This document shows, in pieces, positions 8,564-17,304 of a stretch of 64,000 bases of DNA; position 1 is the first letter of the stretch, and the number at the start of each line of letters is the position of its first letter. The stretch covers positions 162,516 to 226,515 of the forward strand of contig CAMNSD010000003.1 of NCBI GenBank assembly GCA_946554445.1, given 5' to 3'. The notes under the pieces are model-generated. The model was not told the origin of the DNA and ran no database searches. It was given only the letters and a program-made list of their open reading frames with translations. The translations under genes and the position numbers were made by a program. The DNA is from an uncultured Lachnospiraceae bacterium. Lineage in GTDB: Bacteria; Bacillota; Clostridia; Lachnospirales; Lachnospiraceae.

Positions 8564-10255
8564 ATGATTCGCATTAATCAGATCAAAGTCCCACCGGAAC
8601 ATACCAGAGAGGACATTATTCAAAAAGCGGCCAGGATTCTGCGGGTTGCACCTGCCAGGATCCAAAAGCTGCAGATTGTTAAAAAATCCATAGATGCCAG
8701 GAAAAAACCGGATGTCTATATTGTCTATACCGTGGATGTATCGGTAGCGGACCAGGATAACGTATTGTCTGCCTGTCGTGGGAAAGCAGGACAGGTGCAG
8801 GCCGTTACGGTGCAGGCGTATCAGTTCCCGGCCTGTGGCAGTGAGCCGCTGCAAAGACGGCCAATCATCATCGGAACAGGTCCTGCTGGACTTTTTTGCG
8901 GGTATATGCTGGCCAGACAGGGGTATCGGCCTATCCTGCTGGAGCGGGGACGAGAAGCACAGACGCGTCTTACGGACGTGGAGCGGTTCTGGCAGGAGGG
9001 GGTGCTGCGTCCGGATTCCAACGTACAGTTTGGGGAAGGCGGCGCCGGTACGTTCTCCGATGGCAAGCTGAATACCCTGGTCAAAGATCCCCTTGGCAGG
9101 AACCGGGAAGTGCTGCGGATTCTGGTACAGGCCGGCGCTCCGGAGGAAATTCTGTATGAGGCCAAACCCCATATCGGTACGGATGTCCTGGTCAACGTGG
9201 TGACTAACCTGCGCAGACAGATTCTGGACTGGGGCGGGGAGGTGCGCTTTCAGGCAAAAGTCACGGACCTGATTCTGGAACAGAACTGTGTGAGAGGCGT
9301 AAAATTGGAAGATGGCAGCCAGATTGAAAGTCCTGTGGTGGTTCTGGCTATCGGCCACAGCGCCAGGGATACCTTTGCCATGCTGGCGGACCGACAGATC
9401 CCGATGGAGGCGAAAGCGTTTGCGGTGGGGCTGCGGATGGAACATCCCAGGGAATTGATTGACTGGATACAGTATGGAGCGGGGCAGAACGGGCATCTAC
9501 CTGCCGCCAGCTATAAGGTGACGGCCAGGACTGCAAGTGGCAGAGGCGTCTATTCTTTCTGTATGTGTCCGGGCGGCTATGTGGTCAACGCTTCCTCTGA
9601 AATGGGACGGACAGCTGTCAATGGCATGAGTTACAGCGGCAGAAGCGGAGATAACAGCAACAGTGCCATGATCGTTACTGTGACGCCGGAAGATTACGGC
9701 GGGACAGGTCCCCTTGCAGGGATTGCCTTCCAGCGTCGGTTGGAGGAGAGAGCCTATGCCATCGGTGCCGGCGAAGTGCCGGTGGAACGTTACGGCGCGT
9801 ACCGGCAGGCGGTGCTTATCAGGCAGAAAGAAAAAGCCAGTAACAATAATCAGGGAAATATCCCGGACCATCTCTGGGAGATGGATCAACAGACAGGTTC
9901 CCGGATTTCGGCAGATTATCCCCAGTTTGCGCCGGCCATCAAAGGAAAATGGCGTATGGCGGCGGTCCATGATATCCTTCCGGATGAGTTGAATGAAGCG
10001 TTGGTGGAAGGGATTGACTTAATAGGTCAATCAGTGCACGGTTTTGCTGATGACAATGCGTTCCTCTCAGGCGTGGAGAGCAGAACATCTTCCCCGGTGC
10101 GGATCCTGCGAGATAACACCGGACAATCTACGGTGGCCGGGCTTTATCCCTGCGGCGAGGGCGCGGGCTATGCCGGCGGGATCACTTCGGCTGCCATGGA
10201 TGGAATCCTGATTGCGGAAAAAGTTGCTTCCCGCTATCAACCTGTGATAGAATGA
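8564..10255 (+). CDS. FAD-dependent dehydrogenase, COG2509-type
   Basis: A 563-aa flavoprotein with an N-terminal alpha/beta extension (about 90 residues, starting MIRINQIKVPPEHTREDI) that precedes the FAD-binding motif IIGTGPAGLFCGYMLARQGY near residue 105. Further family blocks are QFGEGGAGTFSDGKLNT and, near the end, CGEGAGYAGGITSAAMDGI. This arrangement is typical of the conserved but uncharacterised COG2509 dehydrogenases, found mainly in anaerobes. The substrate is unknown. GAGGAAG five bases before the ATG fixes the start. The gene is directly downstream of another FAD oxidoreductase and upstream of proB, but I see no functional link beyond proximity. Confidence 0.85.
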   Translation: MIRINQIKVPPEHTREDIIQKAARILRVAPARIQKLQIVKKSIDARKKPDVYIVYTVDVSVADQDNVLSACRGKAGQVQAVTVQAYQFPACGSEPLQRRPIIIGTGPAGLFCGYMLARQGYRPILLERGREAQTRLTDVERFWQEGVLRPDSNVQFGEGGAGTFSDGKLNTLVKDPLGRNREVLRILVQAGAPEEILYEAKPHIGTDVLVNVVTNLRRQILDWGGEVRFQAKVTDLILEQNCVRGVKLEDGSQIESPVVVLAIGHSARDTFAMLADRQIPMEAKAFAVGLRMEHPRELIDWIQYGAGQNGHLPAASYKVTARTASGRGVYSFCMCPGGYVVNASSEMGRTAVNGMSYSGRSGDNSNSAMIVTVTPEDYGGTGPLAGIAFQRRLEERAYAIGAGEVPVERYGAYRQAVLIRQKEKASNNNQGNIPDHLWEMDQQTGSRISADYPQFAPAIKGKWRMAAVHDILPDELNEALVEGIDLIGQSVHGFADDNAFLSGVESRTSSPVRILRDNTGQSTVAGLYPCGEGAGYAGGITSAAMDGILIAEKVASRYQPVIE

Positions 10256-10292
10256 AGCCTAGTGAAAAATAAACGGAGAGACAGACAAGAAC

Positions 10293-11153
10293 ATGACAGA
10301 CAGTAGAATACATATGAAAGATAAAAAAAGAATCGTGGTAAAGATTGGATCCTCCTCTCTTCAGCATGAAGAGACGGGAGATCTGGACTATACCAAACTG
10401 GACGTGTTGGTGCGGGAATTGTGTAATCTGCGCAATCAGGGCAAGGATGTGGTGCTTGTGACTTCCGGCGCCATTTCTGTGGGAAAGAAGGCCATTATGC
10501 TGCCGGAGAATGAGGAGGATAACCCGATTGCCGTCAAGCAGGCCTGTGCAGCCGTGGGACAGGCCCGGCTGATGATGATTTACCAGAAGATTTTTGCAGA
10601 ATATAACCAAGTGGCGGCCCAGATTTTGATGACGAAGAACACCATCGTTGATAACCTGAACCGCTTTAACGCTCAGAATACCTTTGCGGAGTTGTTTAAA
10701 CTGGGCGCGATTCCCATTGTCAATGAGAACGATACTGTAGCCACTTATGAGATTGAGATTGGGGACAATGATACCCTCTCAGCCATTGTGGCTTCCCTGA
10801 TCAATGCGGATATGCTGCTTCTTTTGTCGGATATTGACGGCCTCTATACCGATGATCCCAGACAGAATCCGGATGTGAAATACATCGAGGTGGTGGAGGA
10901 ACTGACGGAGGAACTGATGAATATGGGAAAGGCTTCCACCGGAAGCAGTGCAGGCACCGGCGGTATGCTCACCAAATTGCAGGCGGCCAAGATTGCCAAC
11001 AGCATGGGGGTGGATATGGTCATTGCCAACAGTAGGGATATTAAGGTGATTCATCGGATTTTAAGCGGCCAGAATATAGGCACCTTATTTATGGCCCACA
11101 GGGACGATCAATTTGACCTGCCCCTGTATGTACAACAGATGCACAAAAATTAA
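10293..11153 (+). CDS. proB: Glutamate 5-kinase
   Basis: A 286-aa glutamate 5-kinase, the first step of proline synthesis from glutamate. The amino-acid-kinase fold is clear: RIVVKIGSSSLQ at the start, LVTSGAISVGKK near residue 55, IVNENDTVATYEIEIGDND near 145, LLSDIDGLYTDDPR near 180 and GTGGMLTKLQAAKIA near 222. The protein stops after the kinase domain and lacks the C-terminal PUA domain of the Escherichia coli enzyme (367 aa), a form common in Clostridia. GGAGAG upstream supports the ATG at 10293. The partner gene proA lies 1 kb downstream, separated by two short genes, so proline synthesis is clustered but not strictly adjacent. Confidence 0.95.
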   Translation: MTDSRIHMKDKKRIVVKIGSSSLQHEETGDLDYTKLDVLVRELCNLRNQGKDVVLVTSGAISVGKKAIMLPENEEDNPIAVKQACAAVGQARLMMIYQKIFAEYNQVAAQILMTKNTIVDNLNRFNAQNTFAELFKLGAIPIVNENDTVATYEIEIGDNDTLSAIVASLINADMLLLLSDIDGLYTDDPRQNPDVKYIEVVEELTEELMNMGKASTGSSAGTGGMLTKLQAAKIANSMGVDMVIANSRDIKVIHRILSGQNIGTLFMAHRDDQFDLPLYVQQMHKN

Positions 11154-11186
11154 CGGCGTATTCATGCGCACAGGAGGACAAATCCT

Positions 11187-11405
11187 ATGACAGTGGAAGA
11201 GATGACAAAACGGATCAATGAACTCTATCATAAGTCCCAGGCGGAAGGATTGTCCGAGGACGAAAAGGAAGAGCAGCAGAGGCTGCGCCAGGCTTATGTG
11301 GCCAATGTGCGCGCCAATTTAAAAGGTCAGCTTGACAATATTTCCATTGTGGAGAAAGACGGCACGATCACCAATCTGGGGGGCAGGAAAAAACTTGACA
11401 GATAA
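11187..11405 (+). CDS. DUF896 small protein (YnzC/UPF0291 family)
   Basis: A 72-aa protein matching the DUF896 family. It has the helical hairpin MTKRINELYHKSQAEGLSED, then EEQQRLRQAYVANVRANLKG, the conserved R-x-x-Y segment, and a C-terminal tail with IVEKDGTITNLG. In Bacillus subtilis the relative YnzC is a small helical protein in the SOS-linked yneA operon; its function is poorly known. Here it sits between proB and a folate enzyme instead. AGGAGG precedes the ATG at good spacing. Its last codons overlap the probable TTG start of the following gene, which suggests coupled translation. Confidence 0.88.
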   Translation: MTVEEMTKRINELYHKSQAEGLSEDEKEEQQRLRQAYVANVRANLKGQLDNISIVEKDGTITNLGGRKKLDR

Positions 11406-12042
11406 AAGTAAACAGACTGTCCGCAAAGAATCCCTGCGGCTGCGGGATGCCCTCACCGAACAGGAGAGGAACGGTTACAGTCTGAAAATTGTAAAAAAAT
11501 TAACAGCCCTTACCTGCTATCAAAAGGCGGACGCACTGCTCACCTATGTAAGTTATCGCAGTGAGGTGGATACCTTCCGCCTGATCGGTCAGGCTCTTTT
11601 AGAGGGAAAGCATGTTTTTGTGCCCAAAGTGCAGGGACAGGAGATGGTATTTTACCGGATCATGGACCTGTCGGAACTGCAGACAGGTTATCGTGGCATC
11701 CTGGAACTGGAAGCGAGGCCGGGAACATCTTACCAAGAATATCTGAATGGGATGCAGGGCGCTTTTCCAGAAACTTTTTCGCAGGTAGAGAAGGCAATTA
11801 TGCCGCACACCCTATTATGTATGCCGGGGGCCGCTTTTGACAGAAAACGTCACAGGATTGGCTATGGCGGCGGCTTCTTTGACCGTTATCTGGAAAAACT
11901 TACCGTTTATCAGGAAGAAGGCAGGGTACATCTTACTACCATAGCCCTTGCCTATGCCTGTCAGGTCTTTCAAGAAATCCCCTGGGAAGCCCATGATGTG
12001 CTGCCGGATATGATACTGACTGAACAGAAAATCATCGTGTGA
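11395..12042 (+). CDS. 5-formyltetrahydrofolate cyclo-ligase
   Basis: A 215-aa protein of the 5-FTHF cyclo-ligase family, which converts 5-formyl-THF to 5,10-methenyl-THF using ATP in the cytosol. The family pattern is seen as KQTVRKESLRLRDALTEQER at the N-terminus, LLTYVSYRSEVDT in the middle and GAAFDRKRHRIGYGGGFFDR near residue 160, which forms the nucleotide/substrate site. I chose a TTG start at 11395, just after AGGAAAA and overlapping the end of the DUF896 gene by 11 nt; upstream codons in the same frame do not look conserved. It lies between the two proline genes. Confidence 0.9.
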   Translation: MTDKSKQTVRKESLRLRDALTEQERNGYSLKIVKKLTALTCYQKADALLTYVSYRSEVDTFRLIGQALLEGKHVFVPKVQGQEMVFYRIMDLSELQTGYRGILELEARPGTSYQEYLNGMQGAFPETFSQVEKAIMPHTLLCMPGAAFDRKRHRIGYGGGFFDRYLEKLTVYQEEGRVHLTTIALAYACQVFQEIPWEAHDVLPDMILTEQKIIV

Positions 12043-12137
12043 GAGATACTTTCGGAATGCAAAGTCAAAGGCTTGTTAGACAAGATAACTGGTCTTTGAA
12101 TTGTAAGAGGTTATAGAACAATAGTATGGAGGCGCAT

Positions 12138-13391
12138 ATGATACAGGAATATTTAAATGACTTAGGCCGCCAGGCCGTAAACGCCAAACAAAATTTACAG
12201 AGACTGACCACAGCGCAGAAAAACCACGCTTTAGAACAGGCAGCATCAGCCCTCGTCAAAGAGCAGGACAGGCTTCTTGCCGCCAATGAGAAAGATTATC
12301 AGAAAGCCAAGGAATCCGGGATGGCGGAAGGCCTTCTGGATCGCCTGCAGCTTACCACAGCGCGGATAAAAGCCATGGCGGAAGGACTTAAGCAGATTGC
12401 GGACCTGCCCGATCCCGTGGGGGAGATCATGGAGAGTTTTGACCGTCCCAACGGCCTGCACATTGATAAAGTGCGTGTGCCCATAGGGGTGATCGGCATC
12501 ATATACGAGGCCCGTCCCAATGTAACGGCGGACGCCTTCGGTTTGTGTTTTAAGACCGGCAACGCCGTAATCCTCAAAGGCGGAAAGGACGCTTTTTATT
12601 CCAACCAGACAATCATAAAAGTACTGCAGGAGGCTCTGGAAGAGGAGGGAATCTGCAGACAGGCTGTTCAGCTGATTGAAAATAATGACAGAGAGGTAAC
12701 GACTGCTTTCATGCGGCTTAACGAGTATGTGGATGTGTTGATTCCCAGAGGCGGCGCAGGACTGATTCGTTCCGTGGTGGAGAACAGTACGGTGCCAGTG
12801 ATAGAGACAGGCACCGGCAACTGCCATATCTATATTGATGAGGCGGCGGATCTGGAGATGGCCATTCCCATTGTCCTTAATGCCAAGACGCAGCGAATTG
12901 GTGTCTGCAACGCCTGCGAATCTCTTCTGGTGCATCAAAAAATCGCCGAGCAGCTTTTGCCGGCGCTGGGAAAGGCACTGCAGGATAAGAAGGTGGAGAT
13001 TCGCGGAGACCGGACGGTTCAGGAACAGATTCCAGGAGCCTGTCCTGCCACAGAAGAAGATTATGGCCGGGAATACCTGGACTTGATCATCTCTATGAAA
13101 ACAGTGACTTCTCTGGAGGAAGCAATCGCCCATATCAATCGCTACAACACCGGGCATTCCGATGCCATCATCACCCAGGATGCAGCTCATGCGGAACAAT
13201 TCTTAAGAGAAGTGGATGCCGCCTGTGTGTATGTGAATGCTTCTACACGCTTTACGGATGGCTTTGAGTTTGGTTTTGGTGCGGAGATAGGTATCAGCAC
13301 CCAGAAATTACACGCCCGCGGCCCCATGGGCCTTAAGGAACTGACCTCCTATAAATATCAGATTACAGGGGATGGACAGATACGAAATTAA
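12138..13391 (+). CDS. proA: Glutamate-5-semialdehyde dehydrogenase (gamma-glutamyl phosphate reductase)
   Basis: A 417-aa aldehyde-dehydrogenase-fold enzyme that reduces gamma-glutamyl phosphate with NADPH, the second step of proline synthesis. The family blocks are [20 protein letters not shown] near residue 110, the catalytic cysteine in [12 protein letters not shown] near 256, and [20 protein letters not shown] near the C-terminus. The preferred start is the ATG at 12138, six bases after GGAGG; the ATG at 12126 contributes to that ribosome site. A terminator-like hairpin follows the gene at 13406-13449, closing the proB-proA group. Confidence 0.96.
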   Translation: MIQEYLNDLGRQAVNAKQNLQRLTTAQKNHALEQAASALVKEQDRLLAANEKDYQKAKESGMAEGLLDRLQLTTARIKAMAEGLKQIADLPDPVGEIMESFDRPNGLHIDKVRVPIGVIGIIYEARPNVTADAFGLCFKTGNAVILKGGKDAFYSNQTIIKVLQEALEEEGICRQAVQLIENNDREVTTAFMRLNEYVDVLIPRGGAGLIRSVVENSTVPVIETGTGNCHIYIDEAADLEMAIPIVLNAKTQRIGVCNACESLLVHQKIAEQLLPALGKALQDKKVEIRGDRTVQEQIPGACPATEEDYGREYLDLIISMKTVTSLEEAIAHINRYNTGHSDAIITQDAAHAEQFLREVDAACVYVNASTRFTDGFEFGFGAEIGISTQKLHARGPMGLKELTSYKYQITGDGQIRN

Positions 13392-13405
13392 TAGTGTCAT
13401 TAAGT

Positions 13406-13449
13406 AAAACATCACTAAAAAGTGCAAATTTTTTTGGTGATGTTTTTAT
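13406..13449 (+). terminator. Bidirectional-looking terminator after proA
   Basis: AAAACATCAC (13406-13415) pairs exactly with GTGATGTTTT (13437-13446). The 21-nt loop is A-rich on one side and T-rich on the other and could extend the stem, and a run of T follows. A-rich flanks on the left would allow use from either strand. Confidence 0.75.
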
Positions 13450-13466
13450 ACATTTCAGAGGGATTG

Positions 13467-13495
13467 TTTACTTTTTTTCTTTCAAAAAATATGAT
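13467..13495 (+). promoter_or_regulatory. Candidate vegetative promoter of the chemotaxis receptor gene
   Basis: TTTACT (13467-13472) and TATGAT (13490-13495) are separated by 17 bases of A/T-rich DNA. The predicted transcript would have a leader of about 85 nt, which contains the perfect inverted repeat GGGGAA/TTCCCC at 13522-13535. I did not find a sigma-28 type flagellar promoter. Confidence 0.5.
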
Positions 13496-13587
13496 AAAAT
13501 AAATTGCGTATTTATATAGGGGGGGAAGATTCCCCTTTCATGGTCGGGTATAGGTCATCATAAATACATAAAACAGGAGAGGAACGG

Positions 13588-15303
13588 ATGAAAGACAAGA
13601 AAAAATTAGGTGTCATGGCGCAGCTTGTGATGCTGTGCGCAATTCCCATGGTAATCATGGTACTTGTAGTCACATTTTATTCAATCGACAAGATGAAGAC
13701 GATGGTGCAGGATACTACGATGGAGGGATTGGAAAGTTTGTGCCAGAGCGTTAACGCCGCCTATGAGGCCATTGATCCGGGTGATTATCGACTGGATGGC
13801 GACACGCTGTATAAGGGTGAATATTGTGTTTCAGAAAACGAGGATGTGATCGATCGATTTGTGGAAGGCTCCAAAGCGGATGTGACCATTTTCTATGGGG
13901 ATACCAGACGGGCCACATCGTTGCGGGATAAGTCTACAGGGGAAAGAATCCTAGGGACGAAGGCTTCCGATACGGTTATCTCAACGGTCATCAATGGCGG
14001 TAAGACATATGAGACCAGCGATGTCACGATCAACGGGGAGCAGTATTATGCGTTTTATATGCCGGTATCTGATTCCAGCGGAAAATGTATAGGTATGGTA
14101 TTTGCAGGACAGCCGGCCACCGAGGCGACTGCTGAGATCAATAAGAGTATCTTTATGATTCTGGGGATGGCTGTTCTGATTTTGATTATTGCACAGATTG
14201 TCTGTGTCCGTATTGCAAGGGCGCTGGCGAGAGTGATTGTGCAGTCCGAGGAAATCCTGATTGCCTTGGCGGACGGTAATCTGAATATGCAGGTCAGCGA
14301 GAAGATGTTAAAGAGAAAGGATGAACTGGGCGTCATGGGCCGTGCGGTTCAGTCACTTCTCGATAAATTACAGGAAATCATCGGCGGTATCAAACAGAAT
14401 ACCAATGTATTGATGCAGAAAGGTGATGCGTTGGAATCCATGGCGGCGCAGTCCTCCACAACAGCGGATGAAATCAGCACCGCGGTAGAGGATGTTTCCA
14501 AGGGCGCTGTATCTATGGCGGAAGATATTGAAGCCGCGACTCTGCAGGTAAATAATATGGGTATCCTGATTGAAAAGATTGTGGAGAGCGTTCAAGAACT
14601 GGATAACCTGTCGGAGCAGATGCATCAGGCAGATACCGAATCCTCAAAAATCATTCAGGAGCTGAGCGAGTCCAATGATAAGACGACCGAAGCAATCAAG
14701 AAGATTGAGGTGTCCGTACATACAACCAACGAATCCGTCACCAGGATTCAAGAGGCCGTTAACCTGATTGCTTCTATTGCCAGTGAGACAAGTCTGCTTG
14801 CCTTGAACGCAAGTATTGAAGCAGCCCGTGCAGGAGAGGCCGGCCGCGGTTTTTCCGTGGTTGCCACCCAGATCTCCAAACTGTCTGAGGATTCTGCGCA
14901 GTCCACGAAGACCATTGAGGAGATTATCCATCAGCTGACACTGGATTCCGAGGCTTCTGTCAAGGTCATGAAGGAAGTTAACGAGATTATTGTAGAGCAG
15001 CAAAGAAAGCTGGATCAGACCAAAGAGAAATTCGGCGATGTAAGCGATGGAATTGAAAATTCTATGAAGGAATCCAACTTGATTCACAGTCAGGCCGGAG
15101 AATGTGATTCCGAGAGAAGCAGGGTTGTGGACGTCATTCAGAGTTTGTCCGCAGTATCCGAAGAAAATGCTGCCTCCACAGAGGAGACTACCGCTTCCAT
15201 GCAGGAATTGAATGCAACAATCAATCTGCTTGCGGAAGCAGCCAAGGAACTGAAAGAGATGGCAGAGAATCTGGAAGAGGAAGTTGCTTTCTTCAAATTA
15301 TAA
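13588..15303 (+). CDS. Methyl-accepting chemotaxis protein with periplasmic-type Cache sensor
   Basis: A 571-aa chemoreceptor. A first membrane helix (about 9-30) is followed by an external domain of roughly 150 residues whose pattern ([20 protein letters not shown], then [20 protein letters not shown]) is that of a single-Cache type sensor. A second membrane helix (about 188-210), a HAMP linker and a long helical signalling domain follow. The signalling hairpin tip is recognisable as [20 protein letters not shown]. The ligand cannot be inferred. No che or flagellar genes are nearby. The frame ends with codons TTA TAA that run directly into a dispersed repeat copy (15302-15382). GGAGAGG precedes the ATG. 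Confidence 0.93.
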   Translation: MKDKKKLGVMAQLVMLCAIPMVIMVLVVTFYSIDKMKTMVQDTTMEGLESLCQSVNAAYEAIDPGDYRLDGDTLYKGEYCVSENEDVIDRFVEGSKADVTIFYGDTRRATSLRDKSTGERILGTKASDTVISTVINGGKTYETSDVTINGEQYYAFYMPVSDSSGKCIGMVFAGQPATEATAEINKSIFMILGMAVLILIIAQIVCVRIARALARVIVQSEEILIALADGNLNMQVSEKMLKRKDELGVMGRAVQSLLDKLQEIIGGIKQNTNVLMQKGDALESMAAQSSTTADEISTAVEDVSKGAVSMAEDIEAATLQVNNMGILIEKIVESVQELDNLSEQMHQADTESSKIIQELSESNDKTTEAIKKIEVSVHTTNESVTRIQEAVNLIASIASETSLLALNASIEAARAGEAGRGFSVVATQISKLSEDSAQSTKTIEEIIHQLTLDSEASVKVMKEVNEIIVEQQRKLDQTKEKFGDVSDGIENSMKESNLIHSQAGECDSERSRVVDVIQSLSAVSEENAASTEETTASMQELNATINLLAEAAKELKEMAENLEEEVAFFKL

Positions 15304-15382
15304 AAAGGTAAATTCCTTCGGAAGATTAACAAATCGAGCAAGCTCGATTTCGAGTGCCGCTTCGCGGACTCGGATAAGCGAA
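15302..15382 (+). repeat. Dispersed palindromic repeat, long form (copy A)
   Basis: This copy starts in the stop codon of the chemoreceptor gene. It contains three serial inverted repeats. The first is AATTCC-TTC-GGAA with a small bulge before ATT. The second is ATCGAGC-AA-GCTCGAT at 15333-15348, present only in the long form. The third is CGAGT-g-CCGC-TTC-GCGG-ACTCG at 15351-15372. The copy ends with GGATAAGCGA. Matching copies lie at 18796, 29438, 31370, 58112 and 60352. Confidence 0.85.
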
Positions 15383-15399
15383 GGGCTTTCTTAGCCCAT

Positions 15400-15433
15400 A
15401 AAAAGAAGTCGTGTTACAGCGGCTTCTTTTTGG
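15400..15433 (+). terminator. Strong terminator after the chemoreceptor gene
   Basis: AAAAAGAAGTCG (15400-15411) pairs over 12 positions (one G-T) with CGGCTTCTTTTT (15420-15431) around an 8-nt loop. The A- and T-rich ends allow termination on either strand. A smaller GGGCT/AGCCC hairpin lies just upstream at 15383-15397. Confidence 0.85.
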
Positions 15434-15445
15434 GTTATAAATCCA

Positions 15446-15475
15446 TTGACGGAGCCATGTGTAAAAGGTTATGAT
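15446..15475 (+). promoter_or_regulatory. Candidate promoter of the two-component system
   Basis: TTGACG (15446-15451) and TATGAT (15470-15475) are separated by 18 bases. The sensor kinase ATG follows 26 bases later. The region lies just after a strong terminator, so the kinase/regulator pair appears to be its own transcription unit. Confidence 0.55.
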
Positions 15476-15501
15476 AATGTCAAAATGGAGAATATTGTTA
15501 T

Positions 15502-17304
15502 ATGACACAGAAAATCAAATTGTTTATGAACCGAATTTCTGGAATGAAATTGCGTTATCGTATGCTATTTATTTATATTATCGGAAGCGCCCTGCCAATT
15601 ATTTTTATTGGGCTATACCTGATACATGGAATGTCCAATATTTTGATTGAACAGGCTAAGGATGCAGAAGTAGTCGAACTTAAAATGATAAAAAGGCAAG
15701 TAGAAGAAATGACCGGAACGGTCAGTACAGTCACAAAGTATTTCTACTTTGATTCAAGGCTAGAGGAGATAGCAGCGAAACAATATAAAAATTATCAGGA
15801 AGTTGTACAGGATTACAAAGAGTTTACTTCCTTTCTGGATTATGGGCGATATTATAATAACACACTTGCATGGATTAACATTTATGTAAAAAATGAGAGT
15901 ATTGTTGGAAATTCGCGTTTTATTAAAGTAACAGATGAACTGGAAAAGGAAGAGTGGTATCAGGCGGCAAATGAAAAAAAAGGAGGGGGAGTATGGCGAT
16001 TCTGTCAGATTCCATCTACTGATTCTATGACGCTGGCTCTTCTTAGAATGTTGAAAACCCAAAAAGGAGAGGATGTGGGAGTTCTGTCGGTCTATATCAG
16101 GCCGGAACGCTTTACAACATTATTGCAGAATAAGGATAGTGAAGTATTTATTTTATTGAATGGTGAAACAGTAGTTGCAGATTTAGGTAAACAGATACAG
16201 GCCGAACAGATTATAGATTTTTTGCCATCTGCTGACAGTAATGAGACACAGGAGAATATCCTGTTAGAGAGACAGGAGTACTTGATGACCTGCGAAACGA
16301 TTCCGCTAGTCGAATCTGAGGATCATCTCCAGATAGTCAGTCTTAAGGCATACCATACTATTTTGCATGATGTAAATAGCCGTATTATGAAGAGTGTGCT
16401 TTTTTTCGCGTTAAGTGCATTGCTGTCCATTGTCATTATTATGTATTTTTCCCATTCCTTTAGCGGTCGGGTGGAACGGTTCCTAAAACAGATGCAGAAG
16501 GTGGCAGGAGGTAGTTTTGAACTGGAAGAGAAGTTAGAGGGGAATGATGAGATTAGTGAACTGTATGATTATCTTGGAACCATGATCTATCATATACAAC
16601 GGCTTTTGGCGGAAGTCTACCAGGAGAAGCTTCATGCGGAACGACTGACCATTCAGCAGAAGGAGGCAGAGTTTAAAATGCTGGCGAGCCAGATTAATCC
16701 GCATTTTTTGTATAATACCCTGGAAACAATTCGTATGAGAGCGCGCAGAAGTAGACAATATGATATTGAAGAGATTGTAAGAATGCTTGCCCAAATTATG
16801 AGAAACACTTTGCAGGCTGGCGTCAGCGAGGTCACTATTTGTAAGGAAACAGAACTGGTAGAGTATTATCTAAAAATTCAGCAATATCGTTTCGAGGAAA
16901 GAATTAAATATCATATTCATGTGGAGGAAGGATTAGAGCAACTTTATATTCTTCCGCTTATCATACAGCCAATTGTGGAGAATGCAATCATTCATGGATT
17001 GGAAATCAAGGAAGGAACGGGAACGATTGAAATCAATATTTACAGCAGGGAAGAAAACGTAATCATCACGATAGAAGATGACGGTATGGGGATGAGTGAA
17101 TCAAAATTGAGCGAATTGAAGAGAAAACTGGAATGCTATAATGAGAAAGGAAAACACATTGGTGTCAGTAACGTCCATCAGAGAGTGAAGCTTAAGTATG
17201 GAGAAGATTATGGAGTTAAGATTGACAGTGTGGAAGGAAGGTTTACGAGAGTAGAAATATGGCTGCCAGAGGCAGAAAAACTTAAGGGAGATATTTATGT
17301 ATAA
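15502..17304 (+). CDS. Sensor histidine kinase, YesM type
   Basis: A 600-aa membrane kinase of the LytS/YesM class. Membrane helices near residues 20-44 and 292-315 flank an external sensor region of about 240 residues. A HAMP linker follows, then the His_kinase box SQINPHFLYNTLETIRMRAR (phosphorylated His in NPHFLYNTL). The ATP-binding domain has the N-box PIVENAIIHGLE and the glycine box EDDGMGMS. Such kinases usually sense sugars or oligosaccharides and act on an AraC-type response regulator, which is the next gene and overlaps by 8 nt. The linked ABC importer suggests that this pair controls carbohydrate uptake. Confidence 0.93.
   Translation: MTQKIKLFMNRISGMKLRYRMLFIYIIGSALPIIFIGLYLIHGMSNILIEQAKDAEVVELKMIKRQVEEMTGTVSTVTKYFYFDSRLEEIAAKQYKNYQEVVQDYKEFTSFLDYGRYYNNTLAWINIYVKNESIVGNSRFIKVTDELEKEEWYQAANEKKGGGVWRFCQIPSTDSMTLALLRMLKTQKGEDVGVLSVYIRPERFTTLLQNKDSEVFILLNGETVVADLGKQIQAEQIIDFLPSADSNETQENILLERQEYLMTCETIPLVESEDHLQIVSLKAYHTILHDVNSRIMKSVLFFALSALLSIVIIMYFSHSFSGRVERFLKQMQKVAGGSFELEEKLEGNDEISELYDYLGTMIYHIQRLLAEVYQEKLHAERLTIQQKEAEFKMLASQINPHFLYNTLETIRMRARRSRQYDIEEIVRMLAQIMRNTLQAGVSEVTICKETELVEYYLKIQQYRFEERIKYHIHVEEGLEQLYILPLIIQPIVENAIIHGLEIKEGTGTIEINIYSREENVIITIEDDGMGMSESKLSELKRKLECYNEKGKHIGVSNVHQRVKLKYGEDYGVKIDSVEGRFTRVEIWLPEAEKLKGDIYV

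Noticed and set aside
10293..11153. Truncated or broken proB
   Set aside because: The protein is shorter than in Escherichia coli only because the PUA domain is absent, which is normal in many Clostridia; the kinase domain is complete.
13500..13587. c-di-GMP riboswitch before the chemoreceptor gene
   Set aside because: The leader is short and lacks the conserved GEMM core; only a small palindrome is present.
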